Assembly (NCBI GenBank): GCA_009746045.1
Contig: RPFO01000097.1
Span: forward strand, 1,242,146-1,272,145
Reading direction: 5' to 3'
DNA length: 30,000 bases
Source: Mesostigma viride
Taxonomy: Eukaryota > Streptophyta > Mesostigmatophyceae > Mesostigmatales > Mesostigmataceae
How positions within the stretch are numbered: position 1 is the first letter of the stretch; each line of letters begins with the position of its first letter. Both the position numbers and the translations under genes were made by a program. A model generated the notes under the pieces. It was not told where the DNA came from and did not search any database. It saw nothing but the letters and a program-made list of their open reading frames with translations. Shown piece by piece: positions 1-9,443 of this stretch.

Positions 1-77
1 CAGACCAGGTGAATACCGATGTGGGCCCTGCCGGGGGGCTTAATTAAGACTGGCCAACCAGGCAGACACCTCCTCCT

Positions 78-461
78 ATGGCAGGGCCCCCTCGTCCCGT
101 CGCCACCCACTGGCCCACTTGCGCGCGCCCCGCTCCGACGCGGCGCGCGAACCGGACCTACGTGACGCTGCAGCCAGGCTTGAGGATGCAGGGCTTGGGC
201 GAATATCCGTACTCCGTGCCCGCATTATTGACAAGGAGAATTGGGCTACCATTTGCGATAAGCATCTTTCCTCAAGGGTATGGCCCTGCTGTCTCCCCAC
301 GGCCCCCGCGGCCCATTGCTAGCCAGGGTAGAAGTCCGCAGGTGGAGGTTATCGACCCTGAGGATAGCCGCTACACTACCGCCGCGTCTGCCATTACAGT
401 AGAGGACCGCGGCTCGGATGAGGGTTATATCCCCATCGAGGACTATATGGTTGGGGCATGA
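78..461 (+). pseudogene. Decayed coding tail, possibly the 3' end of a non-LTR retrotransposon ORF
   Basis: An open frame runs to a TGA just after the residues EDYMVGA. Its last ~40 residues (about VEVIDPEDSRYTTAAS to IPIEDYMVGA) are acidic and look protein-like. The upstream part is Pro/Arg-rich, and a second frame (119-322) looks more protein-like there (RLEDAGLGRISVLRARI), which suggests a frameshift near 310. The final codons and the DNA after the stop recur in degraded form near 9267, 15318 and 29891, so this reads as the coding end of a repeated element. I see no diagnostic domain (RT, endonuclease). A host gene 3' end from which the repeat was derived is the alternative. Confidence 0.3.
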
Positions 462-579
462 TGCTGACGATATTTGTCCGTTTGTTTAAATTCTGTGTCA
501 TTACTTTTCTAATGAGATTAATTGAATAGGATGGTACTCCGTGGAATGACACGCAAGTACTATTTGCTTACTTATTGTA
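441..579 (+). repeat. Short interspersed repeat (SINE/LINE 3'-end-like), copy A
   Basis: This stretch shares long blocks with 9315-9443, 15366-15494 and 29891-30000. The shared blocks include GGGGCATGATGC, GACGATATTTGT, TTTTCTAATGAGATTA, TACTCCGTGG and ATGACACGCAAGTACT. It ends in a degenerate TACT/CTTA-rich tail (about 558-575). A 3' microsatellite-like tail is typical of elements mobilised by LINE target-primed reverse transcription. No clear target-site duplication is visible for this copy. Confidence 0.6.
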
Positions 580-640
580 TCCCCATCTAGCGCTGCCAGC
601 TAGGGCTGGGGCATCATGCAGACGATCTTCACGTCATATT
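580..640 (+). repeat. Partial second copy of the same short interspersed repeat
   Basis: The segment TATCCCCATCTAG through GGGGCATCATGCAGACGAT matches the head of the repeat at 9290-9345 and then diverges. It lies directly behind copy A, so two truncated copies are arranged head to tail. TATCCCCATC also matches the coding end of copy A at 427-436. Confidence 0.45.
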
Positions 641-1572
641 GCACGCGGGCCACTCGTGAGGGTTCGAACAACAAACACCTCCACCATGATAGGGGTGAAT
701 CACGTACGGCCCCGGCCCCCCCAGCGATGAGGGACCTGATGATGCACCCTGTTCAAGGCCCTTTTCCGCTACTAGTAAATTCACCATGCCGATTCCGTGT
801 GGATGCACAAGGCAGGGCACCTTGACCAAAGGCACTGTGCACCTACTGTGGTTATGCCGGATACCGTCGCTCTAGTGCTCTGGCCGAACACATGGCACCG
901 TGCCTACTGTGCGGGACGGCCAGGGCACGGACCTCCAGTGCGAGCTCCCAGTTGGACTCACATCGCGCAACATGGTATGGCTAACTTCAAACGCATGGGC
1001 CAATGGTATGGCTAATGGTAGCGTGCTGGCCAGCCAGCACGTTTTTTTTTCCTTTCGGCCAGCCAGCGACATGCGCGGATCAAGTGGACGCAGGTGGGGC
1101 CCCAGGATGGGGCCCCAGGGGCCGGCGACTGGGCAGGCATCATGCCCTTGGGCAAGGACCAGCCCTACAAGCTTAGCCCCCAGCGTCGCTTTGTTTGGTG
1201 AGCCCCTCACTGGGCCAATGCCAACAACGCCTAGGTGACGCAACGGCCTAAACATGTCACGTTACAGGGTTTGTCGATCCGCACTTCACGCACACATGGT
1301 GGCCGAAAGCAAGACAGATGTCCAATACTAAGAACCACCCCCACCTCTGCTTCCGTTCATTTGATCATGGTCATGTTGCCGGACCATCTTCCACCCCATG
1401 TCAGGCCCCCTTGCGCTCTGAGAGATCATGGTGGTGCAGGTGCCCTTGGTGCACCTAGAGCAGGTGTAGTCTACATCCCTACCCTTGCAGGAAGTAGCCC
1501 AGAATGTATTAAAAGCCATATGCCCCTTCTCAGGGATGAGTGCTACATGTACTCCCAACGGAGTTATGTTCC
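641..1572. other. No recognisable gene; short structures only
   Basis: Open frames here are short and lack known motifs apart from the cysteine-rich fragment at 826-984. Small structures seen are two GGGGCCCC palindromes in a row (about 1096-1120), a T8 run near 1041, and a repeated GGCCAGCCAGC on either side of it. Nothing supports a confident call. Confidence 0.3.
826..984 (+). pseudogene. Zinc-finger-like cysteine/histidine fragment
   Basis: After a stop at 823-825 the frame encodes about 52 residues with the pattern C-x2-C-x13-H-x3-C-x2-C (CTYCGY...AEHMAPCLLC), then a TAA at 982-984. The spacing resembles a small zinc-binding finger. There is no start codon, and the flanking frames give no longer protein, so this is at best an exon or a relic of a transposon or gag protein. 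Chance is a real alternative. Confidence 0.22.
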
Positions 1573-1601
1573 TAATTAATTAATTAATTAATTGATTGAT
1601 G
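1573..1601. repeat. (ATTA)n microsatellite
   Basis: Short run of ATTA units followed by ATTGATTGATG. It is simple sequence. Confidence 0.85.
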
Positions 1602-1830
1602 TTGCCGGAAGTCTTGGTGAAGTCTCTTGTCGTACTGACAGGGCACAAAAACATGGGGGAATAACATCTCAACCTTCACAAGTTACCAAGAAACACGACA
1701 GAGCCGGGAGCATTTCTATCTATTAATACCACTTTGTGTGAAAACACGCATTTGCGTCTCATCCGGTGACAATCGGAAGGGTAACAAGTTACAACAAACG
1801 TTTTCCTGGTTGTCAGCCTGCAGCCAACCT
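1602..1830. other. Unassigned sequence before the satellite block
   Basis: Mixed-composition DNA with no convincing ORF or repeat. The C/A-rich satellite composition begins just after it. Confidence 0.3.
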
Positions 1831-2400
1831 CAACGGCTCCAACATCCACCATGTTATGCCACAACACATCCCATGGCACCACGTGCCCACGCACAATGAG
1901 GGCAGGCAATCTGGGCTCTCGACGCCGACCCAGACACCCAGCCACGAGCCACCCACACGCCACCCGCTTAGCCAGTCACACAGGCACCAACCACGCACTC
2001 TCGCCGGCCTGCAATACATGCCCGTTAGCTAGCCAGCCCGCCATGTGCCCATGCAAGCATGCCCGCCCAACCAACTCTCCACGCACCCACCAACCCATGC
2101 ACCTGCTTGATCGCCCACATACACGCGTGCAACTGCACTCAATGAGCCACACAGCCACACAGTCACACAGCCATGCAGCCGCACGGCCACACAGCCACCC
2201 ACCACGCACTCGCCAACCTGCCTGCATGCCCGACAGCCTGCCTGCTGGTGCCCATGCAGATCTACCCAACCAATCAACCAACCACTCAGCCAGTAACGTA
2301 CCCAACCAATTGCACCTGCAGTATTGGCCAACCATACATGCATGCACCTGGCCAGCCACCCAGCCACCTTGCTACCCTGTCGCCCCCCCCCTATCCCCCA

Positions 2401-2417
2401 ACCCCCCACACACCCAC

Positions 2418-2491
<74 letters not shown>

Positions 2492-2845
2492 CCACACACA
2501 CACACACGCACCCACACCCCCACCCACACCCACACCCACACCCACACCCACACCCACACCCACACCCACACCCACACCCACACCCACACCCACCCACACA
2601 CCCCACACCCACACCCACACCCACACCCACACCCACACCCACACCCACACCCACACCCACACCCACACCCACACCCACACCCACACCCACACCCACACCC
2701 ACACCCACACCACACACCCACACACCCACACCCACACCCACACCCACACCCACACCCACACCCACACCCACACCCACACCCACACCCACACCCACACCCA
2801 CACCCACACCCACACCCACACCCACACCCACACCCACACCCACCG
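2401..2845. repeat. (CA)n followed by (CCCACA)n array
   Basis: CA dinucleotides at about 2401-2515 pass into CCCACA hexamers up to the CCGTTAGCC boundary. Interruptions such as CACCCACACACCCC and ACACCACACACCC break the hexamer register in a few places. Confidence 0.95.
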
Positions 2846-3784
2846 TTAGCCAACCACACACTCGCCGTCTTGAACTGCATCACCAGTTCACCACCTTCCT
2901 GACCACCATGTGCCCATTCACACACACACACACACACACACGTATGCACTCCCTTAATCGCGCATGCACACACAAGCACCCACTCATCCCACGCAGCCAC
3001 ACAGCCATTCTACCACCCACTCATTTAGCTGGCCACCCACCCACCAACCCACAATGGGCCTGCGACACATATCGCCCGCCACGTACTCGCTGGCCCACCT
3101 CCATGACCGCAATCCTGCCCGCCATGTGCCCAGTCACACACAAGCACACGCACACACAACATTCACAACACTCCACGAACCCATGCACTTGCTTAACCGC
3201 TCACGCATGCGCGCAAACACACCCACTGATCCATGCAGTCACGCAGCCACGCAGCCACACTGCCACGCTGCCACACAGCCACACAGCCACCTACTGAGCC
3301 ACCTGGCCACTCTGCCATCAAACCACTCGAGAAAGCCAGCCACAAACGCATCATGCAGGTGGCCAGACAGCCACACAACCACCCACCCACGCAGGCACGT
3401 GCACACACACACACACACACACGCACGCACGCGCACGCACACAGACACACACCAGTCCACCGTGCGCATTCAAGCACACGCAGTCGCCCACCCACCCAGA
3501 CATTACATGCACCCACCTGCCCATGCACTTGCTTAAATGGCACACACATGCACGAAAATCCACCCGCTGAGCCCCCACAGAGCCACATGACAACAAATTT
3601 GCCAGCCACACAGCAACACAGCCACAGCCATTCCATCATCCACGCATTTTGCTGGCCATACACCCACCTGTGAACCCGCAGTTAGCCTTCCACACGATCA
3701 CACGCCACGCAAAAGCCGGCCCGCATGCACTACCGCAAGCCTGACCACCATTTGCCCATTCACACACACACACACACACACGCA
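2846..3784. repeat. Degenerate satellite spacer with short (CA)n runs
   Basis: Older, diverged versions of the satellite spacer. The motif CTGACCACCAT followed by TGCCCATTCACACAC occurs near 2899 and again near 3741, and GCCATGTGCCCAGTCACAC occurs near 3121. CA runs lie at about 2919-2941, 3400-3422 and 3762-3781. Degenerate CAGCCACR octamers appear at about 3236-3300 and 3600-3640. Confidence 0.7.
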
Positions 3785-4306
3785 TGCACCCACCCACCCA
3801 CCCACCCACCCACCCACCCACCCACCCACCCACCCACCCACCCACCCACCCACCCACCCACCCACCCACCCACCCAGACCCACCCACCCACCCACCCACC
3901 CACCCACCCACCCACCCACCCATGCACCCACCCACCCACCCACCCACCCACCCACCCACCCACCCACCCACCCACCCACCCACCCACCCACCCACCCACC
4001 CACCCACCCACCCACCCACCCACCCACCCACCCAGCCCCACCCACCCAACCACCCATGCACCCACCCACCCACCCACCCACCCACCCACCCACCCACCCA
4101 CCCACCCACCCACCCACCCACCCACCCACCCACCCACCCACCCACCCACCCACCCACCCCCACCCACCCACCCACCCACCCACCCACCCACCCACCCACC
4201 CACCCACCCACCCACCCACCCACCCACCCACCCACCCACCCACCCACCCACCCACCCACCCACCCAGACCCACCCACCCACCCACCCACCCACCCACCCA
4301 CCCACC
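3785..4306. repeat. (CCCA)n tetranucleotide array 1
   Basis: Nearly pure CCCA repeats for ~520 bp with rare variants such as CCCAGACC, CCATGCACC and CCCAGCCCC. The minus strand is (TGGG)n, a strong potential G-quadruplex former. Confidence 0.97.
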
Positions 4307-4320
4307 AAACATGCACCTGC

Positions 4321-4672
4321 ACGCAGTCACGCAGCCACGCAGCCACGCAGCCACGCAGCCACGCAGCCACACAGCCACGCAGCCACGCAGCCACGCAGCC
4401 ATGCAGCCACGCAGCCACGCAGCCACGCAGTCACGCAGCCACGCAGCCACGCAGCCACGCAGCCACGCAGCCACGCAGCCACGCAGCCACGCAGCCACGC
4501 AGCCACACAGCCACACAGCCACACAGCCACACAGCCACACAGCCACACAGCCACACAGCCACACTGCCACACAGCCACACAGCCACACAGCCACACTGCC
4601 ACACAGCCACACAGCCACACAGCCACACAGCCACACAGCCACACAGCCACACAGCCACACAGCCACACAGCC
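4321..4672. repeat. Octamer array 1: GCAGCCAC then ACAGCCAC
   Basis: Tandem 8-bp units. The left half is almost entirely GCAGCCAC, and from about 4503 the units become ACAGCCAC. The switch is abrupt, and a few CACTGCCA variants are scattered in the second half. Confidence 0.95.
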
Positions 4673-4881
4673 ATCCACCACCCACTCGCCGACCTGCCTG
4701 CATGGCAAGCAGCCTGCCCACTAGCTGCCCATGCACACTTACCCACCCAACCAACCACTTAGCCAGTAACGTACCCAACTAATTGCACCTGCGCGTTCGG
4801 CTACCCATGCGCCCATACACCTGGCGAGCCACCCAGCCTCATAGCTACCCTGTTGCACCCCCACCACCACCACACCACACC
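4673..4881. repeat. Conserved satellite spacer (copy 1 of the well preserved set)
   Basis: Non-tandem sequence containing CACTCGCCGACCTGCCTG, CCAGTAACGTACCCAAC and GTTCGGCTACCCATGCG. It recurs almost base for base at 6016-6224 and with more changes at 6897-7060. It therefore defines a higher-order unit of about 1.3 kb with variable array length. Confidence 0.85.
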
Positions 4882-5634
4882 ACACCCACCCACCCACCCA
4901 CCCACCCACCCACCCACCCACCCACCCACCCACCCACCCACCCACCCAGCCCCACCCACCCAACCACCCATGCACCCACCCACCCACCCACCCACCCACC
5001 CCACCCACCCACCCACCCACCCACCCACCCACCCACCCACCCACCCACCCCACCCACCCACCCACCCACCCACCCACCCACCCACCCACCCACCCACCCA
5101 CCCACCCATGCACCCACCCACCCACCCACCCACCCACCCACCCACCCACCCACCCACCCACCCACCCAGCCCCACCCACCCAACCACCCATGCACCCACC
5201 CACCCACCCACCCACCCACCCACCCACCCACCCACCCACCCACCCACCCACCCACCCACCCACCCACCCACCCACCCACCCATTCACCCACCCACCCACC
5301 CACCCACCCAGCCCCACCCACCCACCCACCCACCCACCCACCCACCCACCCACCCACCCACCCACCCACCCACCCACCCACCCACCCACCCACCCACCCA
5401 CCCACCCACCCACCCATTCACCCACCCACCCACCCACCCACCCACCCACCCACCCACCCACCCACCCACCCACCCACCCACCCACCCACCCACCCACCCA
5501 CCCACCCACCCACCCACCCACCCACCCACCCACCCACCCACCCACCCACCCACCCAGACCCACCCACCCACCCACCCACCCACCCACCCACCCACCCACC
5601 CACCCACCCACCCACCCACCCACCCACCCACCCA
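4882..5634. repeat. (CCCA)n tetranucleotide array 2
   Basis: About 750 bp of CCCA units. Variants CCCAGCCCCA, CCCATGCACC, CCCATTCACC and CCCAGACCC mark internal sub-blocks. The block around CCCAGCCCCACCCACCCAAC occurs near 4030, 4945 and 5166, which suggests block duplication rather than only slippage. Confidence 0.97.
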
Positions 5635-5651
5635 TCAAACATGCACCTGCA

Positions 5652-6012
5652 CGCAGTCACGCAGACACACAGCCACGCAGCCACGCAGCCACGCAGCCAC
5701 ACAGCCACGCAGCCACGCAGCCACGCAGCCACGCAGCCACGCAGCCACGCAGTCACGCAGCCACGCAGCCACGCAGCCACGCAGCCACGCAGCCACGCAG
5801 CCACGCAGCCACGCAGCCACGCAGCCACACAGCCACACAGCCACACAGCCACACAGCCACACAGCCACACAGCCACACTGCCACACAGCCACACAGCCAC
5901 ACAGCCACACAGCCACACAGCCACACAGCCACACAGCCACACAGCCACACAGCCACACAGCCACACAGCCACACAGCCACACAGTCACACAGCCACACAG
6001 CCACACAGCCAC
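5652..6012. repeat. Octamer array 2: GCAGCCAC then ACAGCCAC
   Basis: Same organisation as the array at 4321-4672: GCAGCCAC units first, with an abrupt change to ACAGCCAC near 5823. Confidence 0.95.
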
Positions 6013-6224
6013 CCACCACCCACTCGCCGACCTGCCTGCGTGGCAAGCAGCCTGCCCACTAGCTGCCCATGCACACTTACCCACCCAACCAACCACTTAG
6101 CCAGTAACGTACCCAACTAATTGCACCTGCGCGTTCGGCTACCCATGCGCCCATACACCTGGCGAGCCACCCAGCCTCATAGCTACCCTGTTGCACCCCC
6201 ACCACCACCACACCACACCACACC

Positions 6225-6460
6225 ACCCACCCACCCACCCACCCACCCACCCACCCAACCACCCATGCACCCACCCACCCACCCACCCACCCACCCACCC
6301 ACCCACCCACCCACCCACCCACCCACCACCCACCCACCCACCCACCCACCCACCCACCCACCCACCCACCCACCCACCCACCCACCCACCCACCCACCCA
6401 CCCACCCACCCACCCACCCACCCACCCACCCACCCACCCACCCACCCACCCAGCCCCAAC
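6225..6460. repeat. (CCCA)n tetranucleotide array 3
   Basis: About 235 bp, shorter than arrays 1 and 2, in the same position within the higher-order unit. Confidence 0.95.
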
Positions 6461-6503
6461 CACCCAACCACCCATGTACCCACCCACCCACCCATGCACC
6501 TGC

Positions 6504-6899
6504 ACGCAGTCACGCAGCCACGCAGCCACGCAGACACACAGCCACGCAGCCACACAGCCATGCAGCCACGGGGCCACGCAGCCACACAGCCACGCAGCCA
6601 CACAGCCACGCAGCCACGCAGCCACGCAGCCACGCAGCCACACAGCCACACAGCCACGCAGCCACGCAGCCAGGCAGCCTCGCAGCCACGCAGCCACGTA
6701 GCCACGCAGCCACACAGCCACACAGCCACACAGCCAGGCAGCCACACAGCCACGCAGCCACACAGCCACGCAGCCACGCAGCCACGCAGCCACACAGCCA
6801 CGCAGCCACCCAGCCACGCAGCCACACAGCCACACAGCCACACAGCCACACAGCCACACAGCCACACAGCCACACAGCCACACAGCCACACAGCCACCC
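6504..6899. repeat. Octamer array 3, mixed GCAGCCAC/ACAGCCAC
   Basis: Octamers as in arrays 1 and 2, but the two unit types are interspersed through most of the array and more point variants are present (CAGGCAGC, CAGCCTCG, ACGGGGCC). ACAGCCAC dominates only at the right end. It looks older or less homogenised than arrays 1 and 2. Confidence 0.93.
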
Positions 6900-7118
6900 A
6901 CTCGCTGACCTGCCTGCATGGCAAGCAGCCTGCCCGCTAGCTGCGCATGCACACTTAACCAACCAACAAACCACTCAGCCAGTAAGTACCCAACCAAATG
7001 CACGTGCGCGTTCGGCCACCCATGCGCCCATACACCTGGCGAGCCACCCAGCCACACTGCAGCAATAGCTTTCTGTTTGGTTATGATATGTTGAAAAGAT
7101 AGCCACCGCTCTTGAGCA

Positions 7119-7547
7119 TTATATCAGAGCATGCATGAGGAAAGCAATAGACTTGCCGACGCTGGAAGCCCCAGGGGCCGGCGCGGGGCCGGTGCCTCCT
7201 GGGGGGTTGTTTTCCTGCCGCATTGCCGCCGCCATGGCTGCTCCAGCAGTGGGTGCTGCTGTCGCAGCCGCCGGGGAAGAGGGTTGTTCGGTGCCCCGTA
7301 GGGGAACCGGCTCCGCCACCGGCTGGCGCACAGGGGAGGGGGGTTGTTCGGACTGCCTCGCGACAGCCGGACCCTCCACCGGGCTGGTATTGTCATTGTT
7401 GTTCTTTTTTTTTCTTTTTTTTTTTGCCATGGCCGGTTTGAACCATTGTTGAGTTTGATGTTGCTGAAGAGCATTTGTAAAATTCAAGTTAGGATTGATA
7501 AGGAGTGACGTAGTATAATGCTTGAGAGCACAGGATATGGTTGGCAA
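7119..7547 (-). CDS. Low-complexity hypothetical ORF (142 aa), doubtful
   Basis: The ORF has no recognisable domain. An internal Met at about residue 40 is in a good start context (GCCATGGC on the minus strand) and begins MAKKKRKKK, then an Asn run, then Pro/Ala/Gln-rich sequence. Two related segments (SEQPPSPVRQP and TEQPSSPAAAT) reflect a ~55-60 bp DNA repeat containing GGGTTGTTCGG. It could be the first exon of a gene, a gag-like relic or chance in GC-rich DNA. The long A/T tract encoding the Lys run argues for caution. Confidence 0.2.
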   Translation of the reverse strand: MPTISCALKHYTTSLLINPNLNFTNALQQHQTQQWFKPAMAKKKRKKKNNNDNTSPVEGPAVARQSEQPPSPVRQPVAEPVPLRGTEQPSSPAAATAAPTAGAAMAAAMRQENNPPGGTGPAPAPGASSVGKSIAFLMHALI

Positions 7548-7890
7548 TGAATTGCTTCCTTCATTAGAAAATAGGTTTACCCTTTATCAACGTTCCTCTC
7601 ACTGGCCGCGCCGCCAGTGACCGTTGGGTGCAGACCGTTGGCCCGAGGCCGCACGATGACAGGTAGCAGTCTAGTCACAGCATCGTGTGATCACAGATCA
7701 ATCCACTCTGCAGTACGTTCCCTATCTAGGATACTCTAGTACCGTCCAATGGTGGGACACTACGTATACTGGGTACTGACATCTGTCACGTACCCCAGTA
7801 CCCAAAGTACCTATCTAGGGAAATGTATGTGACTCGACTAGCAGTCCTATCTGCATAGCCCACGTGGTATTTATATTCACATACCAACGT
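7548..7890. other. Unassigned spacer with small inverted repeats
   Basis: No ORF of note. A hairpin CACTGGC/GCCAGTG lies near 7600-7620, and an inverted pair TACTGGGTAC/GTACCCCAGTA lies at about 7768-7802. The copia tandem block starts at 7891. Confidence 0.35.
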
Positions 7891-7893
7891 AGT

Positions 7894-8478
7894 TGAGAAT
7901 GACTTTGGAATGGTTTGGTTGCAATTGCTGCGGCTCCTTGGCCGCTGTTTATTGCCTTAACTTATACATTTACAGCGTCAACCTTCTAGAGATGCCTAGA
8001 AACCTTATTCTGCACTGTCGTTACAAGTATGGCAATGCACTATGCGTTGTGCACATGGAACCTTCCAGACACCAGACGCCCAACTTAAGTCTGCCATGGT
8101 TATATCTTAACAACCCGTGGCAAGACTGCAACCATCGTGGCAACCATTGTGCCCAGCGACATGAGTCTCGCCGGATTCATTGTCCGCATCCAGGTAATCA
8201 ACATCACGTGCGGCAAACTGATATATTGCATAACAGAAAACCGGGACAGAAGAATGCATACGTTTATTTCAATGTGTCGTTCCGACAGTATTTTTCCGAG
8301 CCCTGCCCAGCATCATTTGTAATGCTTTACAACTCCAACACTTTTCTTTTTCATGTGGCAAAGATGGCCAGCGTACTCTTATCAGTCATTAACGGCCGCG
8401 CGTGCCATGCCATCATGAATAGCAACTACAACACCGAAATAGTCTCAGAGGGTAATGCCCACTGAACATTATTATACA
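7894..8478 (-). repeat. Inferred LTR 1 (3' LTR of left copia copy)
   Basis: This 585-bp segment bounded by TG and CA (TGAGAATG to TTATACA on the plus strand) occurs at the left end of the tandem block, between the two copia interiors, and truncated at the right end. It differs from LTR 2 at about six positions (for example near 7960, 8090, 8110-8131 and 8212). The limits are inferred from repetition and TG/CA ends. I found no convincing primer-binding site or polypurine tract. The open frame across it has no ATG start or domain and is probably incidental. Confidence 0.5.
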
Positions 8479-8562
8479 ATAGGTAATCACCCCCGGGGAA
8501 AAACTACCGTCGGAGGCTGAAAACCCGTGGCGCGGGGCCATTCATGGTTCAACGCAACTCAA

Positions 8563-9255
8563 CTAGTGCGAAGACTGACCCAGTGATAGCCTATTCATCG
8601 TGTGTCGCAGAAGCGGGTACTGTGCCTTAGCTGAGCTATACAGTTTAGTGAGGGCATCGGAGTAGTTCCTTTCGTCCGGCACATGCTGGGTACTGACACA
8701 ATCAGAGAACTCCTTGACCCTGAGGAAGTCTATGTCCCGTGTGCGGGCATAAGGGTTCTCAATGAAATCAACAACCGCCTGGCTGTCCGTGCGTATCACG
8801 CGACGGAGATGCGGAGTGGTGCCGCCCACCGCGAGAATCCAGCAAATGAGCGCGTGGAAGTAGGACAGCTCGCTCGCAGCCTCGCAGTATATGCGCGCCT
8901 CAGCCGTGTCGGATCCCACATACACGCGGCGGTGCAAGCGGGAATACCATGCAAAGATGGAAGACATCGCGGGTTGGTCAGCGTTGCAAATGGTAGTGAC
9001 TGTCAGCAGCGCACCTACCACGCATCTTGGTGAGCACGCGGGCATCTAGGGAACTGTCGCAATAAGACACAAGCTCCACGGGCTTATCCCAGTCTACACC
9101 TTGTAACATCAACCCGGGTGAGGCCAGGAGGTACTGCACAATCACCGCACGGTCAATAAGGCACAGTACATTGTCAGGCAGTCGGCTAAGGACAGCCAAA
9201 TCACGGCTAGTGGTGCAGGCCAGCCAATTGAGCTTGCCACGCAATGTCCCACACT
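8563..9255 (-). pseudogene. pol: Copia RNase H domain, left copy (frameshifted)
   Basis: RNase H would degrade the RNA strand during reverse transcription. Two frames carry it. The upstream part (8978-9255) has the connection motif LRGKLNWLACTTSRD and the first catalytic Asp in SYCDSSLDAR. The downstream part (8563-9045) has SDTAEARIYCEA (catalytic Glu), RTDSQAVVDFIENP (Asp) and VPDERNYSDALTKLYS, closely matching the copia-type pattern of AEAEY, DNQSAI and ADIxTK. A frameshift between the two parts breaks it. It is followed by about 85 bp and then the inferred LTR. Confidence 0.85.
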
Positions 9256-9266
9256 CAGACGCAAGA

Positions 9267-9443
9267 TGAGGATTACATCCCTGGATGAGGATTACATCCC
9301 CATCTAGTGCTTGCGGTTGGGGGATGATGCAGACGATATTTGTTTCAAACTTTTGTGTGATTATTTTTCTAATGAGATTAGCATAGTACTCCGTGGCATG
9401 CCTTTCTTTGCGCATGACACGCAAGTACTTACTTACTTACTTA
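9267..9443 (+). mobile_element. SINE/LINE-3'-like insertion inside copia pol, left copy
   Basis: The 177-bp insert is flanked by an exact 11-bp duplication, CAGACGCAAGA, at 9256-9266 and 9444-9454. It ends in a (CTTA)n tail at about 9426-9443. The body is the short interspersed repeat also seen at 441-579 and 29891-30000. The head contains a direct repeat (GATGAGGATTACATCCC twice). Insert plus one duplication is 188 bp, exactly the length needed for the RT frame above it and the RNase H frame below it to be in register. This indicates insertion into a continuous pol frame. Confidence 0.9.

Larger units (their letters stand above)
1830..7065. repeat. Hierarchical C/A-rich satellite (higher-order repeat block)
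   Basis: About 5.2 kb is built from repeated modules. Each module has a spacer ending in an ACCTGCCTGCATGGC-type motif, then a CAGTAACGTACCCAAC motif, then an AATTGCACCTGCGCG spacer, then a short-tandem array, then an array of CAGCCACR octamers. Well preserved spacers lie at about 4681-4860, 6016-6197 and 6897-7060. Degenerate versions lie at about 2205-2390, 2844-2915 and 3660-3760. The plus strand is almost free of G-runs, whereas the minus strand is G/T-rich. All frames stay open for hundreds of codons because the units lack stops, so the apparent long proteins are artefacts. Confidence 0.85.

Noticed and set aside
658-672. B-box-like GGGTTCGAACAAC near the first interspersed repeat
   Set aside because: It is only a partial match to the B box, with no A box or stem pairing nearby.
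4321-6899. CRISPR-like regularly spaced repeats
   Set aside because: The octamers are directly tandem with no unique spacers, and the setting is eukaryotic.
1851-7068. Very long open frames rich in Thr-His-Pro or Val-Gly-Trp repeats on both strands
   Set aside because: They are translations of CA, CCCA and octamer repeats whose units lack stop codons in several frames. There is no unique domain, and overlapping frames are open at once.
7893-8465. 190-codon ORF repeated at 13944 and extended at 20071
   Set aside because: It lies within the inferred LTR, starts with a non-ATG codon and has no domain. The third copy is disrupted. Threefold presence is explained by the tandem duplication.
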